In this document: positions 1-7,934 of the stretch, in pieces | How positions within the stretch are numbered: the stretch's first letter is position 1 | Layout of the letters: every line of letters starts with the position of its first letter | Assembly: GCF_900105175.1 (NCBI RefSeq) | Contig: NZ_LT629771.1 | Coordinates: forward strand, 1,178,001-1,242,000 | Reading direction: 5' to 3' | DNA: 64,000 nucleotides | Source: Jiangella sp. DSM 45060 | GTDB lineage: Bacteria; Actinomycetota; Actinomycetes; Jiangellales; Jiangellaceae | The notes under the pieces: generated by a model | What the model saw: only the letters and a program-made list of their open reading frames with translations | Databases searched by the model: none | What the model was told of the DNA's origin: nothing | Made by a program: the position numbers and the translations under genes

Positions 1-608
1 ACATGCGGCTGCTGGTGTCCGACATGGCCGGCCGGGCCAGCATCGAGCTGAAGAGCCGCGAGCTGGGCTACGACGTGTCAGGCGACCCCGAGCTGGTCAC
101 CCGCGTCACCCGCAAGGTGAAGGACCTCGAGGCGGCCGGCTACACCTTCGAGGCGGCCGACGCGTCGTTCGAGTTGCTGCTGCGCGAGGAGGCCGAGGGC
201 CGGCCCAGCTACTTCGACGTGGAGTCGTGGCGGGTCATCACCGAGTCGCGCCCTGGCGGCGACGCCGTCAGCGAGGCGACGGTGAAGCTGCGGGCGGGGG
301 GCGAGCGCGTCGTCGTGACCGGTGAGGGGAACGGTCCGGTCAACGCGCTCGACCACGCCCTGCGCACCGCGATCGGCGCGCTCTACCCGGAGATCGCCAA
401 ACTGGAGCTGATCGACTTCCGGGTGCGGATCCTGGACGCGGCCCACGGCACGGACGCGGTGACGCGCGTGCTCGTGGAGATGACGGACGGCAAGACGTCC
501 TGGGAGACCGTGGGTGTCGGGGCCAACATCATCGAGGCCTCGTGGGAGGCGCTCGTCGACGCCGTCACCTACGGACTGCTGCGCCAGGGGGAGTCGGCGA
601 TCAGCTGA
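1..608 (+). CDS. cimA: Citramalate synthase, C-terminal part (5' end outside window)
   Basis: This is the C-terminal ~200 residues of an alpha-isopropylmalate/citramalate synthase family protein; the reading frame is open at the window edge, so the TIM-barrel catalytic half lies upstream. The visible part begins at VSDMAGRASIELKSRELG, the linker typical of CimA, and continues into the LeuA-type regulatory dimer domain, with EGNGPVNALDHAL and a late GVGANIIEASWEAL helix. CimA condenses pyruvate and acetyl-CoA to citramalate on a threonine-independent route to isoleucine. Family assignment rests on the linker and the regulatory domain; plain LeuA is less likely. The TGA stop overlaps by 8 bases the end of a convergent gene. 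Confidence 0.85.
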   Translation, partial: MRLLVSDMAGRASIELKSRELGYDVSGDPELVTRVTRKVKDLEAAGYTFEAADASFELLLREEAEGRPSYFDVESWRVITESRPGGDAVSEATVKLRAGGERVVVTGEGNGPVNALDHALRTAIGALYPEIAKLELIDFRVRILDAAHGTDAVTRVLVEMTDGKTSWETVGVGANIIEASWEALVDAVTYGLLRQGESAIS

Positions 609-834
609 CGAGCTTGAACGCGCTGCTCATGACGGCCGACGCGTCGGCCCACGTGGGCAGCGCGTCGATCTCGATGATGGTACGGCGGAGAGGTTCGGTG
701 TCGTACAGTTCGACCCGCCAGCCGTTGCTGCCGTGGTCGAGGATCCCCCGGATCACGTGCGGTCCCTTCTCGTGTGTTGTGTACTGCGGTATGACCGAAG
801 TGAATTCTGTCACTTTCGGACCGGCGTGTCGCAT
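601..834 (-). CDS. Small conserved-looking hypothetical protein (77 aa)
   Basis: I do not recognise this protein. It is 77 residues, soluble and without a signal peptide or membrane segment. It has a balanced composition, unlike the Arg/Pro-rich antisense shadows nearby. It contains a strand-rich middle (GWRVELYDTEP) and an acidic, Trp-containing segment (IDALPTWADASAVMSSAF). It converges on cimA, overlapping its end by 8 bases, and lies just downstream of the alpha/beta hydrolase gene on the same strand (24-base gap). It could therefore be the last gene of the ArsR operon or stand alone. Confidence 0.6.
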   Translation of the reverse strand: MRHAGPKVTEFTSVIPQYTTHEKGPHVIRGILDHGSNGWRVELYDTEPLRRTIIEIDALPTWADASAVMSSAFKLVS

Positions 835-858
835 CGAATTCCGGCGGGTCGACCAAGA

Positions 859-1683
859 TCAGCCGTTCGGCCCATGGGCCGACGTCGCCCGCAGCGCCTC
901 GACCATGGACGCCGCGACGGCGTCGGGCGCCGTCCAGAAGGCGGAGTGGTCGAGGCCGGGCAGGCTCTCGTACCGGCCGTGCGGCAACTGAGTGACCAGC
1001 GCCTTCGCACCGGTGTGGAAGAACGGTTCGGAGTTCTCGCCCACGGCGACGACCGCCGGCTGGCTCACCGTCCACCGGTCGGTGGGCAGCGGGGTGCCGT
1101 CCTGCGTGCCCGCGAGGATCTGCCCGTCGTGACCCAGCGTGTGCGCGTACCCCGCCATCGTCTCCCACGACGGGTCGGCCTTCATCGGCCCGATGTACTC
1201 GGCGGGCACGCCGACGACCTGCGTCATGAACAGCTCGACGGCGTCGCCGCGCCGGTCGGCGGCGACCAGTGCGTCGACCTGCTCCACCCAGTCGGCGGGC
1301 ACCGGCGGCCGGGAGTCGTCGACGATGAACGGCGGCTCGAAGAGGTAGATGCCCGTCACGGCGGCGCCGAGCGCGGTCGCGGCCGCGAGGACCAGCCCGC
1401 AGCCGCCGGAGCCGGCGGCCAGGGCGGCGGACCCGCCGACCGCCTGGATCACCGCGGCGAGGTCCTCGATCTCGCGTTCGGGGGCGTACGGGCCGCCCGC
1501 GCCGCTCTGACCGACGCCGCGGCGGTCGTAGCCGACGACGGTGAAGTCGCCGGCCAGCGCCGCGGCGGTGGCGTCGAGGCCGTGGTGGTCGTCCATGGTC
1601 GTGTTGACGAGGACGAGCGCGGGCCCCGCCCCCTGGGTCGTGTAGGCGATGGTGGTGCCGTCGGCGGAGGTGATCTGGTCCAT
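859..1683 (-). CDS. Alpha/beta hydrolase, 274 aa
   Basis: The protein has an alpha/beta hydrolase fold. The early strand motif VLVNTTMDDHHGLD is followed by VVGYDRRGVGQSG, the usual strand before helix B. The nucleophile elbow region reads AAGSGGCGLVLAAA, which suggests the G-x-S-x-G serine lies in ALAAGSGGCG and is not quite canonical. A late GLDHSAFW segment supplies the catalytic histidine. The substrate is unknown. I chose ATG at 1683 because AGGAG precedes it and the upstream extension is Arg/Pro-rich nonsense. It lies 35 bases downstream of the SRPBCC gene on the same strand, third in the ArsR-led operon. Confidence 0.85.
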   Translation of the reverse strand: MDQITSADGTTIAYTTQGAGPALVLVNTTMDDHHGLDATAAALAGDFTVVGYDRRGVGQSGAGGPYAPEREIEDLAAVIQAVGGSAALAAGSGGCGLVLAAATALGAAVTGIYLFEPPFIVDDSRPPVPADWVEQVDALVAADRRGDAVELFMTQVVGVPAEYIGPMKADPSWETMAGYAHTLGHDGQILAGTQDGTPLPTDRWTVSQPAVVAVGENSEPFFHTGAKALVTQLPHGRYESLPGLDHSAFWTAPDAVAASMVEALRATSAHGPNG

Positions 1684-1718
1684 GGTGTGCTCCTGGTGGC
1701 GTCGGTGTGGGGGTTCGG

Positions 1719-2222
1719 TCAGCCGGCGAGGGGAGCGCCGGTCTCGAGCAGGCTCTTGAGGTCGCTGAGCACCCAGGCGTGACCGCCGCCGGCGCCCTCG
1801 GCCTCGTTGTCGCCGTGCACCATGGCCGCGAGCAGCGGCGCGCCGGCCAGCTCGTGCGTCACCGTCAGGGCGCAGGAGTTGCCGTCGGGTGCGGGCGAGA
1901 TCTCGTGCGTGATGCGGGTGAAGCCCTCCTCGGCCATGGCCGGGTCCATCAGCATCCGGAACGTCGTGACGAGGCGCTTCGGCGGCTCGGCCTCGATGAC
2001 CTCGCCGTCGATGATGACGTCGGGGCACGGGAAGCCCTGCGCCTCGGCCGCGGCCCTGAACTCCGGCGTCGGCGCGACGGTGTACGCGCCGCCGGGACGC
2101 AGGTCGTAGCTGGCGAGGCCGGTGTAGCCGTAGCGCGCCGTCCACTCCGGCTTCGTGATGGCGTCCCAGATCGCCTCCGGGGTGGCCTTGATGTAGATGC
2201 GGTACACCTGCGTCGTCGTCAT
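1719..2222 (-). CDS. SRPBCC / AHSA1 (ATPase-activator-like) domain protein, 167 aa
   Basis: This is an AHSA1-type START-like fold. The N-terminus (YRIYIKATPEAIWDAITKPE) is the standard first strand and helix of SRPBCC proteins, and the usual LRPGG and WVLSDLKSLLE segments follow, the latter being the long C-terminal helix that closes the hydrophobic pocket. The family's bacterial members bind small hydrophobic ligands; the ligand here is unknown. The start overlaps the upstream arsR stop by 4 bases (ATGA), so the two are translationally coupled. ArsR plus AHSA1 is a recurrent actinobacterial pair. Confidence 0.9.
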   Translation of the reverse strand: MTTTQVYRIYIKATPEAIWDAITKPEWTARYGYTGLASYDLRPGGAYTVAPTPEFRAAAEAQGFPCPDVIIDGEVIEAEPPKRLVTTFRMLMDPAMAEEGFTRITHEISPAPDGNSCALTVTHELAGAPLLAAMVHGDNEAEGAGGGHAWVLSDLKSLLETGAPLAG

Positions 2223-2536
2223 GATTCGTCCTCCAGTTCAGCCTTGAGCTGCAAGAGCGCCGTCGTGTGGTGCTCGGTGTACTTGTCGATCCAGCGGTCG
2301 TGGATCTCGCGGATCGGGACCGGGTTGAGGAAGTGCAGCTTCTCCCGCCCCGACCGGCGCGTGACCACGAGGTTCGCTTCCTCCAGCACGCGCAGGTGCT
2401 TCATGACCCCGAAGCGGCTCATCTCCAGCTCGGACTCCAGCTCGGTCAGCGTGCGCCCGTCGCGGGCGAACAGCAGGTCGAGCAGGAAGCGCCGCGTCGG
2501 ATCGGCGAGTGCCTTGAAGACCCGGTCGTCGGTCAT
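2219..2536 (-). CDS. ArsR-family winged-helix repressor, 105 aa
   Basis: This is a short winged-helix protein: FKALADPTRRFLLDLLF is the ArsR dimer/first-helix signature, LTELESELEMSRFGVMKHLRVLEEANLV is the helix-turn-helix, and VTRRSGREKLHFLNP is the wing. The cysteine metal site of ArsR/SmtB sensors is absent, so it is probably a metal-independent member of the type found beside AHSA1 proteins. I chose ATG at 2536 (MTDD): it starts at the conserved N-terminus and lies 7 bases from a good -10 box with no Shine-Dalgarno, predicting a leaderless mRNA. An upstream in-frame ATG at 2566 would lie inside the operator. It is the first gene of an operon with the SRPBCC and hydrolase genes and is probably autoregulated. 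Confidence 0.9.
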   Translation of the reverse strand: MTDDRVFKALADPTRRFLLDLLFARDGRTLTELESELEMSRFGVMKHLRVLEEANLVVTRRSGREKLHFLNPVPIREIHDRWIDKYTEHHTTALLQLKAELEDES

Positions 2537-2543
2537 GGCTGGA

Positions 2544-2573
2544 ACGATAGGTGACCAAATGGTCACATGTCAA
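2544..2573 (-). promoter_or_regulatory. arsR operon promoter with palindromic operator in the spacer
   Basis: On the minus strand a consensus -35 TTGACA (2568-2573) and a -10 TATCGT (2544-2549) are separated by 18 bases. The spacer holds a perfect inverted repeat, arms GTGACC and GGTCAC around four bases (2551-2566). A dimeric repressor bound there would block RNA polymerase directly, which fits autoregulation by the adjacent ArsR protein. The predicted transcription start falls on or next to the arsR ATG. Confidence 0.75.
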
Positions 2574-2668
2574 TCCCTTCACACCGGTCACCGGCGGTGC
2601 CATGCTGCGAAGTGGGGAACGTCAGGCGGCCCGGTGCCGCACGCCCGGGCCAGGCAGCACAGGGGGCG

Positions 2669-4123
2669 ATGGCCATGCCGGACGACGAGAACGGGACGGG
2701 TACCCAGCTCATCGAGCGGCCGTTCGAGAATCCGCACGCGGGCGATCCGGTCCTCGGGCCGAGGTACGCCGACGGCTACAAGGAGGGCGCGTTCGGCGAC
2801 CACACGCTGGACAACAATCCCGCGGGCGAGCCGGGTCCGGCCGAGGACGCGTTCAAGGAGGGCTTCGAGGACGGCATGGCCCGGTTCGAGGCCTACAAGA
2901 AGGGGTTCAAGCGCGGCATCACCGTCGGGCTGCGCGGCGTCACGGTCGACGACTTCGTCCCGCCGCCGCTGGGCACCGAGCACGTCGAGGACCTGAAGGC
3001 GGCCTGGTTGGAGGGCCGCGACGACGGCCTGGGGGTGGCCCGGATCGTGCGCGACGGCATCGAGGCGAAGGCGCTGGAGGCGCCGGGCTTCGACGCGCCC
3101 GCCGGGCCGATCCACTCGACGCCGGTGAGTGGCGGGCGCCTCTACTCGCAGGAGTTCAACGGCGAGCGGGCGATCTACTTCCTCCACCCGTCCGGCGACG
3201 CGTTCGCGATCGATGCGCCGATCTTCGCGGAGTACGAGGAACTCGGCGGACTGGGCAGCTTCCTGGGCCGGCCGACCACCGACACGAAGCGGATTCCCGA
3301 CGGCCGCGGCAAGATCACCGAGTTCGAGTCGGGCACCATGTACTCGACCGCGACCACCGGCGCGCACGAGGTGCACGGGCTGATCGGCGCGAAGTGGAAG
3401 GAGCTGGGCGGGCCCACGGGCGATCTCGGCTACCCGACCAGCAACGAGCAGTTCGAACGGGCCGACCGCGGCAAGGTCAGCACGTTCGAGCACGGCGACA
3501 TCTACCTGTGGGACGACCTCGGCCTGCAGGTGGTCCGCAGCATCCAGGTCCGCTATCGCGGGACGAACTGCTTCGCGGAGTCCGACGAGCTCTCCGGCCA
3601 GGACGAGACCTACGTCGTCGCCACCTCCGTGGGGCCGAACCGGGACGCCACCGTCTCCGTCCGATCGCCGATCATCGACGTCGACGCCGGCGGGACGTTC
3701 CCGGACGCCATGGTCGTCTACCAGGGGCCGCCGGCCGGGATCGGCGCCCTGACGGTCACGATGGCCGAGCACGACACCGGGAATCCGGACGAGTACCGCG
3801 GCCAGATCGAGGCCGGGGTGCGGCTGGCGATGAACGGCCTGGCCGCCGCCGTCGCCGCGACCGGGGTCGGGCTCACCGTCAGTGGCATCGCGCTCGCGCT
3901 GGCCAACGCCGGAGCCGGGCCGATCGCCGACGCCATCAACGACGCCATCGACAGCGGCGACGACACCATCGGCACGGCCGTCTTCCCACTGGCGCCGAAG
4001 TCGCTGATCGGCCTCGCCCGCTCGCCGTTGCAGCGCGAGCGCGACGTCGAGTTCCACCTGGCCACGCCGCTGCTCACCGGGGAGGGGGCGTACAAGGCCT
4101 ACTTCGACGTGACCTTCGGCTGA
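2669..4123 (+). CDS. LGFP-repeat protein with glycine-rich C-terminal region, ~484 aa
   Basis: The N-terminal ~115 residues carry several short lysine/glycine/acidic repeats (YKEGAF, FKEGFEDG, YKKGFKRG, WLEGRDDG). Two LGFP repeats follow (about residues 170-290), with ELGGLGSFLGRPTTD, IGAKWKELGGPTGDLGYPTS and the F-x-x-G-x-I-Y pattern. LGFP modules are usually in secreted or wall-associated actinobacterial proteins. The last third has an Ala/Gly-rich apolar stretch (MNGLAAAVAATGVGLTVSG) that could contact membrane. No signal peptide is visible at ATG 2669 or at ATG 2675; the latter has AGGGGG at better spacing. It diverges from arsR and may share its control region. Function is unknown. Confidence 0.75.
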   Translation: MAMPDDENGTGTQLIERPFENPHAGDPVLGPRYADGYKEGAFGDHTLDNNPAGEPGPAEDAFKEGFEDGMARFEAYKKGFKRGITVGLRGVTVDDFVPPPLGTEHVEDLKAAWLEGRDDGLGVARIVRDGIEAKALEAPGFDAPAGPIHSTPVSGGRLYSQEFNGERAIYFLHPSGDAFAIDAPIFAEYEELGGLGSFLGRPTTDTKRIPDGRGKITEFESGTMYSTATTGAHEVHGLIGAKWKELGGPTGDLGYPTSNEQFERADRGKVSTFEHGDIYLWDDLGLQVVRSIQVRYRGTNCFAESDELSGQDETYVVATSVGPNRDATVSVRSPIIDVDAGGTFPDAMVVYQGPPAGIGALTVTMAEHDTGNPDEYRGQIEAGVRLAMNGLAAAVAATGVGLTVSGIALALANAGAGPIADAINDAIDSGDDTIGTAVFPLAPKSLIGLARSPLQRERDVEFHLATPLLTGEGAYKAYFDVTFG

Positions 4124-4134
4124 CGACGCTCGAT

Positions 4135-4188
4135 CCTTTCGCGGGTCCGGCACGTACAAGAGACGGACCCGTACCGACCCGCGAAAGG
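4135..4188 (+). promoter_or_regulatory. Possible SD-masking hairpin with an alternative fold
   Basis: A 13-base inverted repeat, CCTTTCGCGGGTC (4135-4147) and GACCCGCGAAAGG (4176-4188), precedes the next gene, and its right arm contains the AAAGG of the Shine-Dalgarno (4184-4190). A second, mutually exclusive 8-base pairing, CGGGTCCG (4142-4149) with CGGACCCG (4164-4171), would free the SD. No T-run follows either arm on either strand, so it does not look like an ordinary terminator. A translational on/off leader is inferred, not shown. Confidence 0.5.
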
Positions 4189-4196
4189 GATGTCAG

Positions 4197-4712
4197 ATGA
4201 AGCGCATACCCGCAGCCGTGCTCGCGTCGCTCGCCACCGCCGCGCTCGTGGCGCTGCCCGCGTCGGGCGGGAACGGGCACTCGAAGGGCCGCACGGTGGT
4301 CGAGGCCGACACCATGGTCCCGGTCGACGGTCCGTACGTCGGCACCGCCAACCCGATCCGCGGCGTCAACGGCGGCGGCCTGCCGTGGCAGCTCGACGAC
4401 GCGGACGTGGAGCTGAACAGCGATGGCCGCATCGAGGTGGAGGTCGAGGGGCTCGTCCTGCTCGAGGCCGCGCCGGTGCCGCCGGACCGTCAGGGCATCA
4501 ACCCGGCGCCCGCCTTCGTGGCCGTCGTCAGCTGCCTCACCACGGTCGACGGCGCCGCGACGACGGTGAACGTGGCCACCGACCCGTTCCCGGCGTCCAC
4601 CAGCGGCGACTCGGAGATCGAGGACCGCGTCGACCTGCCGGATCCGTGCATCGCCCCGGTCGTCTTCGTCGGGCCGAACGCCACCACCTGGTTCGCCGCG
4701 ACCGGCGTCTGA
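4197..4712 (+). CDS. Small secreted protein, 171 aa
   Basis: The protein starts with a clear Sec signal peptide: MKR, then the apolar core LASLATAALVALPASG, with probable cleavage near residue 24. The mature part is acidic and lacks membrane segments. Two cysteines (in VVSCLTTVDG and LPDPCIAPV) could form one disulfide. It repeats short hydrophobic/acidic strands and ends at TTWFAATGV. The layout resembles small secreted beta-rich proteins of actinomycetes, but I do not recognise a named family. Translation may be controlled by the hairpin directly upstream. It converges on the helicase gene with no intergenic base. Confidence 0.8.
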   Translation: MKRIPAAVLASLATAALVALPASGGNGHSKGRTVVEADTMVPVDGPYVGTANPIRGVNGGGLPWQLDDADVELNSDGRIEVEVEGLVLLEAAPVPPDRQGINPAPAFVAVVSCLTTVDGAATTVNVATDPFPASTSGDSEIEDRVDLPDPCIAPVVFVGPNATTWFAATGV

Positions 4713-7235
4713 CTAGAGGCGTCCGGCGTCGCTGACGGCCACGACGGGGGCGCCGGCGGCGTTGGACTCGGCGAGGTCGACGGTGACGGTGAAGCCCCAG
4801 TCGTGGTCGCCGGCGGGGTCGTCGAGGATCTGCCGGACCTCCCAGCGGTCCGGGTGCTCGGTGACGATCAGCAGCTTCGCGCTGCGCGCGTCGGGGCCGA
4901 TGCCGATGTCGGCGTGCTCGTCGTAGTACGGCTCCAGCGCGTCCTGCCAGTCGTCGGCCGTCCAGTCGTCGGCGGAGTCGAGCGCGGCCAGCCCGGCCCA
5001 GTCGCGCCGGGCGGCCAGCTCGACCCGCCGGAACAGCGCGTTGCGGACGCCGACCAGGAACGCCCGCCGGTTCTCGGTGATCGGCCGCGGCGCGTTCTCG
5101 ACCGGGACCGCGCCGCCGTCGTCGTCGAGCGCCGCGGGGTTGCGCAGCGCCTCCCACTCGTCCAGCAGCGAGGAGTCGACCTGGCGGACCAGCTCGCCCA
5201 GCCACTCGACGAGGTCGGCGACCTCCTCGGTGCGGGCCTCCTCGGGCACCGTCTGACGCATCGCGCGGTAGGCGTCGGCGAGGTAGCGCAGCACCAGCCC
5301 TTCCGAGCGCGCCAGGCTGTAGAACGCCACGTACTCGCCGAAGCTCATGGCGCGTTCGTAGAGGTCACGGGCGACGGACTTGGGCGACAGCTCGTAGTCG
5401 CCGACCCACGGGTGGCTCTGCCGGTAGATCGTGAACGCGGCGTCGAGCAGTTCCTCCAGCGGCTTCGGGTGGGTGACGTCCTCGAGCAGCTCCATGCGCT
5501 CGTCGTACTCGATGCCCTCGGCCTTCATCGCCGCGACGGCCTCGCCGCGGGCCTTGAACTGCTGCGCCGACAGCACCTGACGGGGGTCGTCCAGCGTCGC
5601 CTCGACGACGGAGAGCAGGTCCAACGCGTGCGTCGGCGACTCCTGGTCGAGCAGGTCGAACGCGGCCAGCGCGAACGGCGACAGCGGCTGGTTGAGCGCG
5701 AAGTCCGGCTGCAGGTCGACCGTCAGCCGGACCGTCCGTCCCTCGGCGTCGGGCGGATCGATCCGCTCGACGACCTGGGCGGCGACCAGCGCCCGGTAGA
5801 TCGCGACGGCGTCGTGCACGTGCTTGCGGGTGCGCGACGGCGGCTCGTGGTTGTCGGTGAGCAGCGTGCGCGCGTGCGCGAACGCGTCGCCCGGCCGGGC
5901 GATCAGGCCCAGCACCATGGCGTTGCTGATCTCGAAGCTGGACGTCAGCGGCTCCGGCTCGGCCGCGATGAGCCGCTGCATGCTGGCCTCGCCCCACGAG
6001 ACGAACCCCTCCGGCGCCTTCTTCCGGACGACGCGCTTCAGCTTCTTGGGGTCGTCGCCCGCCTTCGCGATCAGCCGCTGGTTCTCGATCTCGTGCTCCG
6101 GCGCCTGGACGATGACCTCACCGAGGGTGTCGTACCCGGCCCGGCCGGCCCGTCCGGCGATCTGGTGGAACTCGCGAGCCGAGAGCTGGCGCATGCGGAC
6201 GCCGTCGTACTTGGTGAGGCCGGAGAAGACGACGGTGCGGATGGGGACGTTGATGCCGACGCCGAGGGTGTCCGTCCCGCACACCACCTTGAGCAGGCCG
6301 GCCTGCGTCAGCCGCTCGACCAGGCGGCGGTACTTCGGCAGCATGCCGGCGTGGTGGACGCCGATGCCGGCGCGGACCAGCCGGTTCAGCACCTTCCCGA
6401 ACCCGGAGCTGAACCGGAACCCGCCGATCTCCGTGGCGATGCGGTCGCGCTGCTCGCGGCTGGCGACGTTGACGCTGACCAGCGCCTGCGCCCGCTCGAC
6501 CGCCGCCGCCTGGGTGAAGTGGACGACGTACACCGGCGCGCGGTGCGTCGACAGCAGCTCGGCCAGCAGGTCGTGCGTCGCCTCGCGCGAGTACTGGTAG
6601 GTCAGCGGCACCGGGCGCTGCGCCGACGTGACCACGGCGACCTCGCGGCCGGTGCGGCGGCGCAGGTCCTTCTCGAAGAACGCGACGTCGCCGAGGGTGG
6701 CGGACATCAGCAGGAACTGCGCCTTCGTCAGCTCCAGCAGCGGCACCTGCCAGGCCCAGCCGCGCTGCGGGTCGGAGTAGAAGTGGAACTCGTCCATGAC
6801 GACCTGGCCGACGTCGGCGTCGTCGCCGCTGCGCAGCGCGATGTTGGCGAGGATCTCGGCCGTGCAGCAGATGATCGGCGCCGTCGGGTTGACGCTGGAG
6901 TCGCCGGTCATCATGCCGACGTTCGCGGCGCCGAAGATCTCGATCAACGCGAAGAACTTCTCCGACACCAGCGCCTTCAGCGGCGCCGTGTAGAACGTCC
7001 GCCGTCCGTCGGCCAGCGCCGCGAAGTGCGCCGCGACCGCCACCAGGCTCTTGCCCGACCCCGTCGGCGTGCTGAGGATGACGTGCGAGCCGGAGACCAG
7101 CTCGATCAGCGCCTCCTGCTGCGCCGGGTACAGGTCGAAGCCGCGTTCGGCCGCCCACTCGGTGAAGGCGTCGTAGAGGGAATCCGGATCGTGGTCAGCG
7201 TGTTCGAGCGACGTCGTCAGATCCGGCACGGTCAC
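4713..7235 (-). CDS. Ski2-like DEAD/DEAH-box helicase with DUF3516 C-terminal half, 840 aa
   Basis: This is a superfamily 2 RNA/DNA helicase. It has YPAQQEAL (about 36-43), Walker A STPTGSGKS (55-63), the variant Walker B box DEFH (148-151), motif III SAT (178-180), and motif VI in EFHQIAGRAGRAGYD. The C-terminal half matches the actinobacterial DUF3516 extension by layout and length. Actinobacterial relatives of about 830-850 residues are intact proteins, so this one looks full length. The exact substrate is unknown; RNA or DNA unwinding in the cytosol is the family role. GTG 7235 is the assigned start, with GTG 7229 possible. The first 41 bases overlap the end of the next gene upstream, so the two may be co-transcribed. 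Confidence 0.92.
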   Translation of the reverse strand: MTVPDLTTSLEHADHDPDSLYDAFTEWAAERGFDLYPAQQEALIELVSGSHVILSTPTGSGKSLVAVAAHFAALADGRRTFYTAPLKALVSEKFFALIEIFGAANVGMMTGDSSVNPTAPIICCTAEILANIALRSGDDADVGQVVMDEFHFYSDPQRGWAWQVPLLELTKAQFLLMSATLGDVAFFEKDLRRRTGREVAVVTSAQRPVPLTYQYSREATHDLLAELLSTHRAPVYVVHFTQAAAVERAQALVSVNVASREQRDRIATEIGGFRFSSGFGKVLNRLVRAGIGVHHAGMLPKYRRLVERLTQAGLLKVVCGTDTLGVGINVPIRTVVFSGLTKYDGVRMRQLSAREFHQIAGRAGRAGYDTLGEVIVQAPEHEIENQRLIAKAGDDPKKLKRVVRKKAPEGFVSWGEASMQRLIAAEPEPLTSSFEISNAMVLGLIARPGDAFAHARTLLTDNHEPPSRTRKHVHDAVAIYRALVAAQVVERIDPPDAEGRTVRLTVDLQPDFALNQPLSPFALAAFDLLDQESPTHALDLLSVVEATLDDPRQVLSAQQFKARGEAVAAMKAEGIEYDERMELLEDVTHPKPLEELLDAAFTIYRQSHPWVGDYELSPKSVARDLYERAMSFGEYVAFYSLARSEGLVLRYLADAYRAMRQTVPEEARTEEVADLVEWLGELVRQVDSSLLDEWEALRNPAALDDDGGAVPVENAPRPITENRRAFLVGVRNALFRRVELAARRDWAGLAALDSADDWTADDWQDALEPYYDEHADIGIGPDARSAKLLIVTEHPDRWEVRQILDDPAGDHDWGFTVTVDLAESNAAGAPVVAVSDAGRL

Positions 7236-7884
7236 CGAGCCTACGGTCGCCGGCGAGGAACAGCCAGCCCACGCCGAGCAGCAGGACCGTGATGCCCGCC
7301 GCGTTCAGCAGCGTGCGCCCGTAGCCGATCTCGATGACGTCGATGAACGGGTACGGGTACCAGTCGACGGCCTCGCCGCGGATCAGCGTGTACACGAGCC
7401 AGAGCACCGGCCAGATCAGGGTCAGCAGGATCGTCGAGGTGTCGATGCGCGGCCACGGCCCGAACAGCAGCCAGCCGGCGACCGCCAGGACCGGCGTCAG
7501 GTAGTGCAGGCCGATGTTGGCGGCCTGTGCCGCACCTTCCAGGTCGACCAGCGGCGCCAGCAGCGTCGCGTAGACGACACCGGTGACGCTGATGCCGATC
7601 AGCCCGGTGAGCCGCAGCACCCGCAAGCCCCGGCCGTCGCGGTGCGGGTCGATGACGAGCAACAGCGCGCCGGCCATGACCAGGATGTTGCTCTGCACGG
7701 TGAAGTAGCTGAAGAAGTTCGCCACTCGCAGCGCCGTCGACGGCGGCTCGTCGCCGTCCTCGACCAGCACGTTGCCGCCGTCGAGCACGAGGGCGAACTG
7801 CATGGCGAGGGCGGCCAGCGGGATGAGCGCGGTGACGAGGTGCCAGACGCGGGCGGTCGTCGGGTCGGTGCGCCACGGTCGCAT
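7195..7884 (-). CDS. Pr6Pr-type membrane protein (FAR-17a/AIG1-like), 229 aa
   Basis: This is a six-helix integral membrane protein. Predicted apolar segments include LIPLAALAMQFALVL, FFSYFTVQSNILVMAGALLL, VTGVVYATLLAPLV, TPVLAVAGWLLFG, ILLTLIWPVLWLVYTLI and GITVLLLGVGWLFLAG. The YFTVQSN motif after helix 2, and the WYPYPFID segment before the last helix, are characteristic of Pr6Pr family proteins. Function is unknown in bacteria. ATG 7884 has no Shine-Dalgarno; TACGCT on the minus strand (7891-7896) ends 6 bases before it, so a leaderless mRNA is likely. Confidence 0.88.
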   Translation of the reverse strand: MRPWRTDPTTARVWHLVTALIPLAALAMQFALVLDGGNVLVEDGDEPPSTALRVANFFSYFTVQSNILVMAGALLLVIDPHRDGRGLRVLRLTGLIGISVTGVVYATLLAPLVDLEGAAQAANIGLHYLTPVLAVAGWLLFGPWPRIDTSTILLTLIWPVLWLVYTLIRGEAVDWYPYPFIDVIEIGYGRTLLNAAGITVLLLGVGWLFLAGDRRLGDRAGSDDVARTR

Positions 7885-7890
7885 GGTCGG

Positions 7891-7896
7891 AGCGTA
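7891..7896 (-). promoter_or_regulatory. -10 box of the Pr6Pr/helicase transcript
   Basis: TACGCT on the minus strand fits TANNNT and lies 6 bases before the ATG at 7884, so the first transcribed base would be the A of ATG. No good -35 box is visible 17-18 bases upstream. The 50-base divergent gap towards the lipoate ligase gene holds nothing else I can support. Confidence 0.4.
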
Positions 7897-7934
7897 GCGG
7901 GAACAGCTCTGTGGCCGGTGCGGTTGTCACGATC

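Noticed and set aside
1707-2996. A 429-codon plus-strand frame across the SRPBCC and arsR genes
   Set aside because: It runs antisense to two well-supported genes and is Arg/Ser-rich.
4803-7292. An 829-codon plus-strand frame opposite the helicase
   Set aside because: Arg/Val/Asp/Leu-biased shadow; helicase motifs on the minus strand are unambiguous.
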